This document shows positions 27,461-36,558 of a stretch of DNA of 64,000 bases, one piece after another. Positions within the stretch are counted from its first letter, which is position 1, and each line of letters opens with the position of its first letter. The stretch spans positions 62,001 to 126,000 of the forward strand of contig CACZLZ010000004.1 of the NCBI GenBank assembly GCA_902782145.1, given 5' to 3'. The notes below the pieces were generated by a model. That model worked only from the letters and a program-made list of their open reading frames with translations. It had not been told where the DNA came from and ran no database searches. A program made the translations under genes and the position numbers. The stretch is from an uncultured Aeromonadales bacterium (GTDB lineage: Bacteria > Pseudomonadota > Gammaproteobacteria > Enterobacterales > Succinivibrionaceae).

Positions 27461-28891
27461 TTATTCCTTTTCAAGGGACCAGGTGAGCTTGGAGTCATTC
27501 ACAATGAGAGTGTATCTGCCAACCTCACTGATCTTGACGTCGCCGCAGGAGCCCTGGTTGCTGCACAGAGTGTTGCTTCCGGCGTCACCCCAGACAGTTC
27601 CGGTCCAGCCGTTGGTGTCGGTCACCTTGAAGCGCTGGGTACCGTTGGCGTCGCCAGTGCCGGTGAGAACCAGGCTGATCTTCCAGTTGCTGGTGGCTGA
27701 GTCATAGACCATGGGATCATGGGTCCAGCTGTTGGTGGTGCCGGCGTAGTACATGGCGCTGTGAACAGGGGCAATGTACACGTTCTTCACCGTCACAGCC
27801 TTCTCGGAGACCACATCATACTCACCGTCGGAGACCGTCAGCTTCACAGCGTAGGTGCCCTCGGATGCGTAGTTGTGGACCGGGCTGGCCTCATTGGAGG
27901 TGCTGCCGTCGCCGAAGTCCCAGCTGTAGGACAGCTTGTCACCGTCACTGTCAGAGGAACTGTTGGCGAAGCTGACGCTGGTCTTGTTAGCGCTGGCGGC
28001 AAATGCTGCCACCGGTGCATGGTTGAGACCGGCCACCTCAGTGACCTTCCAGGTCATGTTGGAGTCATACACCGACAGCTTGTAGTCGCCGATGCCGGAC
28101 AGCATCACATCACCGCAGGAGGCCTGGTTGTCGCACAGCTTGTCACCGCCGGCGGTACCGAAGACTCTGCCGTTCCAGCCCTTGGTGGTGGTGACCTTGA
28201 AGCGCTGGGCTCCGTTGGAGTCGCCTGCACCGGTGAGGTTCAGGGTGATCTCCCAGGCGCCGGTGGCGCTGTTGAAGGTCATGGCGTCATGGGCCCAGCC
28301 ATTGGCGGTGCCTGCAAAGTACAGGGCGCTGAGCACCGGAGTGTACTCAGGAGCGGTCACAGTGACAGTCTGGGACTTGGTCACGGTCTCGGTGCCGTCG
28401 CTGACACTCAGGGTCACAGTGTAGGTCCCTGCGGTGGCATAGGCGTGAACCGGACTGGTCTCGGTGGAGCCGGACTTGTCGCCGAAGTCCCACGCATAGG
28501 TCAGGCTGTCGCCGTCGCTGTCGGTGGAGGCATTGGCGGTCTTGACAGTCAGTCCGTCAGCAGTGAGGTTGAAGGCTGCCACAGGAGCCACGTTGCCCAG
28601 CTTCTTCAGCGTCCAGGTGAGGGCGCTGTCGTTCACCAGCAGGCGGTAGTTGCCCTTCTGGGTGATCTTCACATCGCCGCAGGAGGCCTGGTTGTCGCAC
28701 AGCTTGTTGCTGCCGCCGTCACCGAAGACCCTTCCGGACCAGTTGGGATTGGTTGTCACCTTGAAGCGCTGGGATCCGTTGCTGTCACCGTTGCCGGTGA
28801 GAACCAGATCCAGTCCCCACTCGTCAGTGGTCTCATCATAGGCCATAGGCTCATGGGACCAGCTGTTGGTGGTGCCGGCAAAGTAGAGTGC
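27461..28891 (-). repeat. Two and a half copies of a ~565-base CBM-PKD coding repeat
   Basis: The encoded module (A)(L/M)Y(F/Y)AGT.N.W.H..M...QRFKVT...W.G.V(F/W)G..G...LC.NQ.SCGDV occurs at residues 1278-1376, 1466-1564 and 1656-1753, spaced 188 and 190 residues, with a PKD domain between copies. Each copy keeps two cysteines 8 residues apart. This points to internal duplication of a CBM-PKD cassette. Confidence 0.9.
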
Positions 28892-31800
28892 CGGGAGATC
28901 CTGGCTGGGGGAGACCTTCTTCTCAGCCACAACAGTCACGGAAGCCACAGAGGAGGCTCCGTTGCTGTCAGTGGCGGTGACAGTGTAGGTGTTGCTGCCC
29001 AGAGCCGGGGTCACGGTGACAGTGTCACCGGTGGCTCCGGTACTCCACTTCAGGGTCACAGCGTCGCCGTCAGGATCGCTGACGGTGGCGGTGAGCTTCA
29101 CCTGAGCACCCTCAATGACAGTGAGACTGTCGGCTGCGGCCTTCACCACCGGGGCGTTGTTGGCCTGGACGGTGACGGTCTGCACAGCCTGGGCGGTGGC
29201 GCCCTTGTTGTCAGTGACGGTCAGGGTGTAGCTGGTGGTCTGCACGGGCTTCACAGTGATCACAGCGGCGGTCTCACCGGTGCTCCATTTGTAGGAGGCG
29301 ATGGAGCCATCCGGATCCTTGGAGGCGGAGCCGTCCAGGGTCACGGAGGTGCCAGCCTTGACACTGGTTGCGCTGGCGGTGATGGCGGCAATCGGGGTCT
29401 TGTTCCCGGTAACCTTCACAGTCACCTTGGCGGTAGCAGTGGCACCCTTGTTGTCAGTGACCGTCAGGGTGTAGGTGGTGTCCTGGGTGGGGTTCACCGT
29501 GATGGCAGCGGTGGTGGCGCCGGTGCTCCACTTGTAGGAGGCGATGGAGCCGTCCTCGTCGTAGGAGGCGGAGCCGTCAAGCTTCACGGACTCGCCGGAG
29601 CCGATGGTCACGGAAGAGCCGTTGCTGATCTTGGCCACCGGTGCCTTGTTGATATTGCCGTCCAGATCTGAAGGCACGCCGGGGTTCAGGCTGGTGCCGT
29701 CAACGTAGTAGGAACCCAGATCCGACACGGTGTAGTTGCCACCGGTGGAGGAGTGGTACCAGGTGCTGGCGCAGTCATTGAACAGGAACTCCAGTCCGGT
29801 GGGATCACCGTCCAGATCCAGTTCCTTAACGAACCAGCCTTTGGCCGCGGAGGTCATAGCGGTTCCCGGAGGAGTGGTCCAGCCGCCGTCAGCGTCAGCA
29901 GGCAGGCCGCGGTAGTGGATGCAGGCCTTGCTGATGGTGCTTCCGGAAGGACGGAAGTAGATCTTGGCGGAAGGGACAATGTCGGAAGGCTTGCCCTCGG
30001 TATAGGATCCGGTCTGCTCATCCAGGGTGTAGACGCCCTTGGACAGGCAGGGAGTCTTGGCGGGGAAGTAGCTACTGGAACTGGTGCTCAGCAGGCGGAC
30101 ATCGGCACAGCCGGCATCGCGGTTGTACTCAATGGAGCCCTTGTAGTAGACATTGCTCTGGCCCTCAACCTTCTTCAGGTACTTGGTGGTCCACTGATCA
30201 GTGCCGGAATCCTTGTACTCCAGGGACACGCCGTCAGCAGACTGGTTGGCGGGCTTGGCGTACACGGTGACAGTGTCGGTGACAACCACACTGCCGTCGG
30301 TGATGAACATGTGGGTACCGGTGAGGTCGCCGTCCAGATCCTCAACAATGAGGCCGTTGGAGTTGGAGTAGCGGCCGGCGCCCACATACACGGACTGGAT
30401 CTCGGACTTGGTCACATTGCCCTTGGAGTCGGTTGCCTCCATGTAGTAGTCAATGAGCTGATCCCGGTAGTCGCTGATGTAGGCATAGTAGGTGTCGCCG
30501 ATCTTCTGGGCGGGAACCACCTCCATGACCTTGGAGTTGGCAGAAACCTGCCAAGGCACACCGTTGATCACCGGAGAGAGATCCCGCTTCCGGGTGTCGT
30601 AGGTCTTCCACTCGCCGACCTGTGAAGGATCGCAGTTGGCAACCCCGGCATGGGCGGCAGGATCATAGACCCTGGGGGCAATGTCGGTGGGGGACATCCT
30701 CTTGTCCTTGTGGACACGGATCTTCACCTTCACATCGTCAATGCCGCTGGCGTCAAAGGCGTAGGTGTAGATGGCAAAGACATTGTCAGCATACACCGTG
30801 GTCCAGCCTTCAGCCTTGGAGGCGTTGGCGCTACCTGGATTGTAGGGGTAGCGCTGCACCCACCACATGGAAGGTCCGGTGCGGTCCTCGGAGATGTGCT
30901 GGTTCACATAGGGCTCGGTGAAGTACAGGGACTGGTTGAATCCCAGGGTGGGCTTCACGTTGTCATCGGTGTTCTCATCGTAGTAGCCAAAGCCTGAGTC
31001 GATGGAGGCGATGAGGAAGTACCAGCCCAGCTCGGCAGGATTGGCGCCGCCGGCGTAATCCTTGCTGGCATCACCCTTCACCGGGAAGGAGAACATGTAA
31101 GGGTTCAGCTGGTTGCCCTCATAGGTGACCTGGCGCTCAGCGTCAGTTGAAGGGCTCCAGTAGTTGGGATGGCTGTCCAGCCAGATCTGCTCGGCAGTCT
31201 CAGCATAGTTGATGGCAGCCTGCAGCAGGGCGAAGTTCCTTTCCAGGTAGTGGTAGCCGTACTCCAGGGAGACCACATGGCCGAACTTCTGACCGCTGAA
31301 GTTGGTGGGAGCGGCAAGCTCAGTGCCCATGGCGGTGTTGAAGTCGGCGATCTGTCCGGCCCAGATACCCATGGGGATGTGCCAGTGATACCAGGTGGGA
31401 TCCGCAGAGGAGTCACGGGTGTCGATCCAGGAGCCGTCCTGGACGTGCTGGACATCATTGTCAGGGATAGGATAGGCCTTCAGGTACTCGTTGACACCGA
31501 TGCCCTGGACGCCGCTCTGGGCGTAGGTGAAGTTGCCGGAGTTCATCCAGGTCTCATAGGAGCCTGCACGGCCGGAGGAGTTGTCACCGTCATGGGCAAT
31601 GACGAAGTACTGGGGACGGTTCATGAGCCCGTCGTAGGCCATGATGTTGTCAGCCCCGGCCTTGCCTTCCCAGCCTTCCAGCCAGGATCCGGCCTGCTCC
31701 ACGGGGATACCGGCGATGCGGGAGACCTCGGCGGTCTCAGGATCCACATACTGCACCCAGTGGGGAGTGGTGGCGAAAGGGAACTTGTTGAAGGTCACCT

Positions 31801-32722
31801 GCTGCTCATGCTCCATGGCCAGGGAGACCCACTCGCCCACATCGGAGGTGTTCTGGAGATCAGCACGGTTGGGAGGGGAGACCAGGGTGTCCTTGCCGGG
31901 GTAGTCCAGGTAAGGATAGTCCTTCAGGGCACGGGAGTAATGGATGTCGCCCAGGACGGACCACTTGATGCCCAGCTTTGACAGGGTGGGGATCAGCCTC
32001 TCGGAAAAGCCCAGCTCAGTGGGGAAGTAGCCGTTGGAGGACTTGAAGTTCTTGCCCAGGAAGTAGTCCTGCTGCAGGGTCACGTTCTGGAAAATGAGAT
32101 CCTTCAGGAAGTACTTGGGGCCAACCAGGGGGCCCATGCTGTGATGGCCAGTGAAGTGGATGGCATCCAGTGCTGGGAAGCCGTTGGTGGTCTTCAGGGA
32201 AGGCTGCACGGACTGCCAGTCAGAAGCCCAGCCCTGGTTGTAGTTCAGTTCGGAGATGCCCTCGTCGGCGAAGCTCTGGAGGTTGTTCACCACAGCACCG
32301 GACATGGTGACCTGGGTGGAGCTCAGAGGATAGCGGCCGTGGTTGCTCTTGGCGGTCTCAGTAGGCCAGTACTTGTAAGCACCCTGCTTGGCGTCATGGC
32401 CGTAGTATGCCATGAAGTCGTCATGGGGCATCACAGCGCCGGTGGATGGGTTGAAGTAAGGATAGCCTGAGGGAGGGTTGTTCTTGATCTTGATAACCTG
32501 ACCGTCATAGGTGTAGCGGATGGGTGAGCCCACGGGGGTGGAGTCATACTTGCTGACGTCGTAGTAAGGCCAGAAGTTGGGCATATGGTTGTGGTAGATA
32601 TGGGTAGCTGCCACAAGAGCATTCGCCTCGGGGATGCCGGCAGCGCCGAAAGCGGCAATGGCAACGCCGACTGCCAGGCTTACTGCGGACTTCCTGAACT
32701 TCAAATCAGACTTGAAATGCAT
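27461..32722 (-). CDS. Secreted GH119-like amylase with CBM25, PKD and repeated CBM-like modules
   Basis: 1753 residues; GGAGA site 5 bases before the ATG. Signal peptide ~1-36 (cut near EANA). Catalytic region ~37-620 with HNHMP (44-48), candidate nucleophile E236 in YFPTELGF and candidate acid D378 in IAHDGD. This layout resembles the GH57/GH119 clan, and the 142-residue spacing equals that I recall for the GH119 amylase IgtZ (E231/D373). After a linker domain come a possible CBM (~790-905) and a CBM25-like starch-binding module (~917-1008, WTTPPGTAMT...GWFVKELDL). PKD domains lie at ~1027-1105, 1108-1187 and 1189-1268, then three ~98-residue modules (1278, 1466, 1656) alternate with two more PKDs. 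Likely acts outside the cell on starch and may use the nearby Gsp system. Substrate is inferred; GH57 is the alternative family. Confidence 0.8.
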   Translation of the reverse strand: MHFKSDLKFRKSAVSLAVGVAIAAFGAAGIPEANALVAATHIYHNHMPNFWPYYDVSKYDSTPVGSPIRYTYDGQVIKIKNNPPSGYPYFNPSTGAVMPHDDFMAYYGHDAKQGAYKYWPTETAKSNHGRYPLSSTQVTMSGAVVNNLQSFADEGISELNYNQGWASDWQSVQPSLKTTNGFPALDAIHFTGHHSMGPLVGPKYFLKDLIFQNVTLQQDYFLGKNFKSSNGYFPTELGFSERLIPTLSKLGIKWSVLGDIHYSRALKDYPYLDYPGKDTLVSPPNRADLQNTSDVGEWVSLAMEHEQQVTFNKFPFATTPHWVQYVDPETAEVSRIAGIPVEQAGSWLEGWEGKAGADNIMAYDGLMNRPQYFVIAHDGDNSSGRAGSYETWMNSGNFTYAQSGVQGIGVNEYLKAYPIPDNDVQHVQDGSWIDTRDSSADPTWYHWHIPMGIWAGQIADFNTAMGTELAAPTNFSGQKFGHVVSLEYGYHYLERNFALLQAAINYAETAEQIWLDSHPNYWSPSTDAERQVTYEGNQLNPYMFSFPVKGDASKDYAGGANPAELGWYFLIASIDSGFGYYDENTDDNVKPTLGFNQSLYFTEPYVNQHISEDRTGPSMWWVQRYPYNPGSANASKAEGWTTVYADNVFAIYTYAFDASGIDDVKVKIRVHKDKRMSPTDIAPRVYDPAAHAGVANCDPSQVGEWKTYDTRKRDLSPVINGVPWQVSANSKVMEVVPAQKIGDTYYAYISDYRDQLIDYYMEATDSKGNVTKSEIQSVYVGAGRYSNSNGLIVEDLDGDLTGTHMFITDGSVVVTDTVTVYAKPANQSADGVSLEYKDSGTDQWTTKYLKKVEGQSNVYYKGSIEYNRDAGCADVRLLSTSSSSYFPAKTPCLSKGVYTLDEQTGSYTEGKPSDIVPSAKIYFRPSGSTISKACIHYRGLPADADGGWTTPPGTAMTSAAKGWFVKELDLDGDPTGLEFLFNDCASTWYHSSTGGNYTVSDLGSYYVDGTSLNPGVPSDLDGNINKAPVAKISNGSSVTIGSGESVKLDGSASYDEDGSIASYKWSTGATTAAITVNPTQDTTYTLTVTDNKGATATAKVTVKVTGNKTPIAAITASATSVKAGTSVTLDGSASKDPDGSIASYKWSTGETAAVITVKPVQTTSYTLTVTDNKGATAQAVQTVTVQANNAPVVKAAADSLTVIEGAQVKLTATVSDPDGDAVTLKWSTGATGDTVTVTPALGSNTYTVTATDSNGASSVASVTVVAEKKVSPSQDLPALYFAGTTNSWSHEPMAYDETTDEWGLDLVLTGNGDSNGSQRFKVTTNPNWSGRVFGDGGSNKLCDNQASCGDVKITQKGNYRLLVNDSALTWTLKKLGNVAPVAAFNLTADGLTVKTANASTDSDGDSLTYAWDFGDKSGSTETSPVHAYATAGTYTVTLSVSDGTETVTKSQTVTVTAPEYTPVLSALYFAGTANGWAHDAMTFNSATGAWEITLNLTGAGDSNGAQRFKVTTTKGWNGRVFGTAGGDKLCDNQASCGDVMLSGIGDYKLSVYDSNMTWKVTEVAGLNHAPVAAFAASANKTSVSFANSSSDSDGDKLSYSWDFGDGSTSNEASPVHNYASEGTYAVKLTVSDGEYDVVSEKAVTVKNVYIAPVHSAMYYAGTTNSWTHDPMVYDSATSNWKISLVLTGTGDANGTQRFKVTDTNGWTGTVWGDAGSNTLCSNQGSCGDVKISEVGRYTLIVNDSKLTWSLEKE

Positions 32723-32832
32723 TGTGTTCTCCGAAAGGAACCTGTTGACAAAAAGAAAGACGGCTGCAGATGGGGGCAGCCCGGAGGCTATGTTCCCCCG
32801 AAGCAGGGATGAAAGTTAAGCGATTTTGATAA

Positions 32833-32860
32833 ATTATAAGCAGAAATGACGACCTGTTCA
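32833..32860 (-). promoter_or_regulatory. Promoter of the amylase gene
   Basis: On the minus strand TGAACA (32860-32855) and a perfect TATAAT (32838-32833) are 16 bases apart, giving a 5' leader of about 105 bases. It lies in a clearly A+T-rich patch. Confidence 0.65.
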
Positions 32861-33384
32861 CATTTTGCCCAGAGCAGAATTTGTTCCATGGCCCGTGCTC
32901 TTCAGACGGGATCCGGCAGGGGCACAGATCCCCGATCCCGGGGTGCGGCCGGAGGGCGCAGATACCCCGTAAAACATTGATCCCATCTGAAAAAATACCA
33001 GGCGCCGATCGCTGGCTAGGAGTAAGGGAAGACAGGAGGCAAAGGGGAAAGGGGAAGGAAAGGTGCACCGGGGCGGAACTGTGGCGCACCCGACATTTTC
33101 ACCCGGGGCCGCAAAGGCATGAGTGGTCAGAAAACGTCCGACTTATTTTAAGCAAATCTGGTCAAAGATCCGCCAAAACTAATCTTGCAGGACTGTCAGG
33201 TATGTCACAGAAATGCAGCTCTGGCAGACACATCTGACTCCCCTGATGATGGCGGGCGACACCGGACACAACGTGCACGGGATCACAGCTCCGGGTCACT
33301 TGTGGCGCTGTCCGCATCGGGAACCAGGCCCTGATGCCGGTCAACTCATGACCCCGTCCCGGCTCCGTCCTCTCCAAAATGAAA
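32861..33384. other. Intergenic region between secB and the amylase
   Basis: Roughly 520 bases with no gene I can support. A TGTCA-N6-TCACA dyad at 33194-33209 is one base from a CRP half-site pair, but it lies ~350 bases upstream of the amylase promoter. The 33130-33200 part is moderately A+T-rich. Confidence 0.5.
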
Positions 33385-33415
33385 GAGGATCCGGGGAGCA
33401 TTCCCGCGGATCCTC
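33385..33415 (-). terminator. Terminator after secB
   Basis: GAGGATCC (33385-33392) pairs with GGATCCTC (33408-33415), with further pairing inside the loop. The minus strand then reads TTTCATTTT. A second, 11-base hairpin without T-run lies at 33435-33462, just after the secB stop. Confidence 0.7.
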
Positions 33416-33434
33416 AGGATCTTGATCTTGCCGG

Positions 33435-33462
33435 CTCCCTGATCCCGTTCCGGATCAGGGAG
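33435..33462 (-). other. Strong hairpin directly after secB
   Basis: Perfect 11-base stem CTCCCTGATCC/GGATCAGGGAG with a 6-base loop, 17 bases past the secB stop. Possibly a 3'-end stabiliser upstream of the terminator. Confidence 0.6.
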
Positions 33463-33478
33463 ATCAGTCATTGCATTC

Positions 33479-33991
33479 TCAGCTGTTGGCAGGTGCCTGG
33501 GCGGCGGCGCCGTTCTGCTGCTGCTGCTCCTGCTGGAGCTTCTGGGCAAAGAGCAGCTCAAAGTTCACCGGAGGGAGCATGACAGGGGGGAAGCCGCCCT
33601 GGGCGATCATGCTACCGATCCGCTCGCTGGCATAGGGGAACAGCACGGTGGGGCACACAGCCTCCAGAGCATGGCGGAGATCCAGATCCTTGAAGCGCAC
33701 GGCAAAGACACCAGCGTACTTGACCTCGCACACGAAATAGGTCTTGGTGTCGTCATCAGCCTGCTTGCAGGTGGCGGTGACCCGGACAGTAGCCTCGTAG
33801 GAATCAGGATCAGCCTCGATCTCCAGCTTCCGGTGATCCAGGGTGAAATCCACACTCAGGGCAGGCTTGTACTGCTGGACAAACACATCAGGGGACATGG
33901 GGGACTCATAGGAGAAGTCCTTGAGGTAAACCTTCCTGATCTCAAAGGGTTGGACCTGCTGCTGGTTGGCGTTGCTGTTGTCTTCAGCCAT
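33479..33991 (-). CDS. secB: Protein-export chaperone SecB
   Basis: 170 residues from the ATG at 33991 (MAEDNSNANQQQVQPFEIRKVYLKDFSYESP; AAGGA site upstream). SecB fold motifs: DFSYESPMSPDVF, the tetramer strands DFTLDHRKLEIEADPDSYEATVRVT, and CPTVLFPYASERIGSMIAQGGFPPVMLPPVNFE, which includes the SecA-contacting surface. It has a Gln/Ala-rich tail. It keeps precursors unfolded for SecA, relevant for the large exported amylase next door. In enterics grxC precedes and gpsA follows; neither is adjacent here. Confidence 0.96.
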   Translation of the reverse strand: MAEDNSNANQQQVQPFEIRKVYLKDFSYESPMSPDVFVQQYKPALSVDFTLDHRKLEIEADPDSYEATVRVTATCKQADDDTKTYFVCEVKYAGVFAVRFKDLDLRHALEAVCPTVLFPYASERIGSMIAQGGFPPVMLPPVNFELLFAQKLQQEQQQQNGAAAQAPANS

Positions 33992-34118
33992 TTCTTGGTT
34001 CCTTTTGCAAAACAAATAATGATTAAAAAAAATTCCGCAGGACCGGAAACACCACTGGCTCCCGGCTCTGGGAATGACGGTTTAGCCTGTTCCCTGGCTT
34101 CTTCTGTCCGTGACAGCG

Positions 34119-34559
34119 TCACCTGACTGAGGGCAGCCCCTCCTGGGCCCAGGAATACATGCCCCCGTGAAGGGCATAAACTGATTTGAAGCCGATCCGG
34201 AGCAACTGCTCCCCCAACTCATAGGTCCGGGTGCCGTCCTTGTCCACCAGGATCACCGGACGATCCCGGTCCCTGGACACATAGCCCAGATTGTCATTGA
34301 GGATATCCGACTCAATGACACTCACCGCCCGGGGCAGGTGTCCGGTTGCAAAGTCCTCCTGGCTGCGCACATCCAGGACCATGGCATCCTCACGGTTGAT
34401 CTTCTCGGCAACCTGCATGGGAGAAAGCATTCCGACCTTGGAAAGCTTCATCTTCACTGTGTTGACCACAACAAAATACGATGATACTAGAAAGACTGTT
34501 ACCAAAATATAGTGGTTTAACACAAAATCCAGAAAATTCAGCTGAACGTCCTGCTGCAT
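34119..34559 (-). CDS. Membrane-anchored rhodanese-like protein (YibN position), no active-site Cys
   Basis: 146 residues: N-terminal membrane segment (~14-33, YILVTVFLVSSYFVVVNTV) and a cytoplasmic rhodanese-like domain (LDVRSQEDFATGHLPRAVSV, GMYSWAQEGLP). The active loop, normally Cys-x-x-Gly-x-Arg, reads D106-K-D-G-T-R, so the sulfur-carrying cysteine is replaced by Asp and sulfurtransferase activity is not expected. Domain order and place upstream of secB match E. coli yibN. A structural or regulatory role at the membrane is likely but unproven. Confidence 0.85.
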   Translation of the reverse strand: MQQDVQLNFLDFVLNHYILVTVFLVSSYFVVVNTVKMKLSKVGMLSPMQVAEKINREDAMVLDVRSQEDFATGHLPRAVSVIESDILNDNLGYVSRDRDRPVILVDKDGTRTYELGEQLLRIGFKSVYALHGGMYSWAQEGLPSVR

Positions 34560-35085
34560 AAATGATTTCCCACCTCTGAAACACGGGGGAAATTATACTT
34601 GATCAGCGGTGGATTATGAAATTTTTGACGCCGGTCAGAAAATCCCCGCAAAAAATTCACGCCCGGTATCAGGGTCCCCGAAAGTGTGTTCCCCCTCGGC
34701 CCGTAATGGATGCACTGTACATCAGAACAACGGCCAGACGTAGACCGAGACAGAGCCGTGCGGCGGACAATGGCCTGTGGGGGCGGACAGGGATGATGGA
34801 TGAAAGCGGATCAGGCTTGGCTTGGGATGGGGGATCGAGAATGAGACCGGGTCTGGGGATCAGGGGTATTCGGTTTCAGGGACTTCACCGCGGCCGGGTG
34901 TCCGCGCGTGGGCAGATGAGACGGGAGACCGGCTAAGGCCCCACAGGCGGTGGCGGGGACAGGGGCGAATGAATGCGCCCCCGCCGATCCTGTCTGTCTG
35001 GCTCCCGGAAGCAGAAAGGAACCCGGAGGCTGGACACCGCTGGAAGCGGTCCAGCCACGCCCCCGGGATCTTCCGGATTCGCCTC
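34560..35085. other. Intergenic region between tldD and the rhodanese-like gene
   Basis: 526 bases. A long imperfect hairpin at 35028-35056 (GGCTGGA, CCGCT pairing with AGCGG, TCCAGCC) lies 30 bases after the tldD stop and may terminate tldD, though its T-run is weak. The A+T-rich part 34570-34660 probably carries the promoter of the rhodanese-like gene and secB. No gene recognised. Confidence 0.5.
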
Positions 35086-36558
35086 TCACCGCCCCGGCAT
35101 GCCCCCGGTGCCGCCCACGGTCACAGAGTCCAGGCGCAATGTGGGAATGCCGATCCCCACGGGGACCCACTGGCCCTGCTTTCCGCAGGAGCCCAGTCCC
35201 GGATCAAAGGCCAGATCATTGCCCACCATGGAGATCCCGTTCATGACCTCCAGGGCGTTCCCGATAAGTGTTGCTCCCTTGATGGGGGCTCCGATCTTCC
35301 CGTTCTCCAGCAGATAGGCCTCCTGGGCCTCGAAGACAAACTGACCGTTGGCGGTGTCCACCTGGCCCCCGGCAAAGTCCACCGCATAAATGCCGTGCTC
35401 CACTGAGCTGATGATATCCTGGGGATTAGACTTCCCGGGCAGCATGAAGGTGTTGGTCATCCGGGGAATGGGCAGGGATGAGAAACTCATGCGTCGGCCG
35501 TTGCCGGTGGTGGTCTTGCCGCACAGCCGGGCATTGTGCCGATCATACATGAAGGAGGACACCAGTCCGTTCTCAATCAGGACATTGCGCCTTCCCGGGG
35601 TGCCCTCGTCATCGACACTGCAGGAGCCGGTGGAGCTGGGCATGGAGCCGTCATCCACCACACTGCAGATCTCCGAGGCGACCTTCTGGCCCATAAGTCC
35701 GGAGAACAGGGAGGTCCCCAGACGGCAGCTGTCACCCTCCAGACCGTGGCCCACCGCCTCGTGGATCAGGACACCGGCCTTGCCGGAGGCCAGCACCACC
35801 GTCATGGATCCGGCCGGGGCCGGCACCGACTCCAGGTTCAGCATGGCCTGGCGGATGGCATCGTCCACATAATAAAGGTACCGGGCAGCATCCCCCTCAT
35901 TCTCCTCCAGGAAGAAACTGTAGCCCCCCGCCATGCCGCCGCCGGAGGAGCCCCGCTCCCGCCGGCCGTCCTTCTCCACCACCAGGCCGCACCTCATGGT
36001 CACCCGGGGTCTGATGTCCGCAGCCAGGGTGCCATCGGAGGCTGCCACCAGGAAGGTGCTGTAACTGCCACTGACTGAGGCGTTGAACTGCTTGATCCAG
36101 GGGCACTTGTCCCGGGCGTAGCGGTCCATCTCCTGGAGAAGCCGGATCTTGCTGTCATTGTCCAGGCCGCCCATGGGGCTTTCCTGGGAATAAAGCTCTG
36201 CTCCCCTGACAGCGCTGAGCACCGGCATCACCAGGGGATCCCCGGATCCCTGGGTCCTGCCCGCACTCCTGACCGAGCGGACACACTGGCGGATGGAGTC
36301 GGTGTTGATCACATTGGAATGGGCCAGGCAGCACTTCTCACCGGAGATGGAGCGCACCCCCACCCCGTGGGTGATGTCAAAATGCCCGCTTTTGATGATC
36401 CCCTCATCCAGGATCCAGCCCTCAGAGGTGTCATTCTGCAGGTAAATGTCAGCATAATCCACTCCCGGCCGGAGCATCTCGCCCAGCAGTCCCCGGAGAA
36501 CTTCCACGTCCATCTGGGCCGGGTGAAGGATCTCATCAGTAACGCGTTCTAAAACCAT
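35086..36558 (-). CDS. tldD: Metalloprotease TldD
   Basis: 490 residues from the ATG at 36558 (MVLERVTDEILHPAQMD). The zinc motif HEAVGH lies in AGVLIHEAVGHGLEGD; other TldD landmarks are RRGSSGGGMAGGYSFF-like RERGSSGGG, DDEGTPGRRNVLIENG and the C-terminal GNDLAFDPGLGSCGKQGQ. TldD works with PmbA/TldE as a heterodimer that degrades unfolded peptides and matures microcin- or CcdA-type substrates; pmbA is not in the window. It follows rng with yhdP missing between them. Confidence 0.95.
   Translation of the reverse strand: MVLERVTDEILHPAQMDVEVLRGLLGEMLRPGVDYADIYLQNDTSEGWILDEGIIKSGHFDITHGVGVRSISGEKCCLAHSNVINTDSIRQCVRSVRSAGRTQGSGDPLVMPVLSAVRGAELYSQESPMGGLDNDSKIRLLQEMDRYARDKCPWIKQFNASVSGSYSTFLVAASDGTLAADIRPRVTMRCGLVVEKDGRRERGSSGGGMAGGYSFFLEENEGDAARYLYYVDDAIRQAMLNLESVPAPAGSMTVVLASGKAGVLIHEAVGHGLEGDSCRLGTSLFSGLMGQKVASEICSVVDDGSMPSSTGSCSVDDEGTPGRRNVLIENGLVSSFMYDRHNARLCGKTTTGNGRRMSFSSLPIPRMTNTFMLPGKSNPQDIISSVEHGIYAVDFAGGQVDTANGQFVFEAQEAYLLENGKIGAPIKGATLIGNALEVMNGISMVGNDLAFDPGLGSCGKQGQWVPVGIGIPTLRLDSVTVGGTGGMPGR

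Noticed and set aside
27719..29671. 650-codon plus-strand frame opposite the amylase C-terminus
   Set aside because: Gly/Val/His-rich repeats only mirror the PKD/CBM repeats on the other strand; no ribosome site or known domain.
33194..33209. CRP-like dyad TGTCA-N6-TCACA upstream of the amylase
   Set aside because: One base from consensus, but about 350 bases from the predicted promoter; too far for a confident regulatory call, so only mentioned in the intergenic entry.
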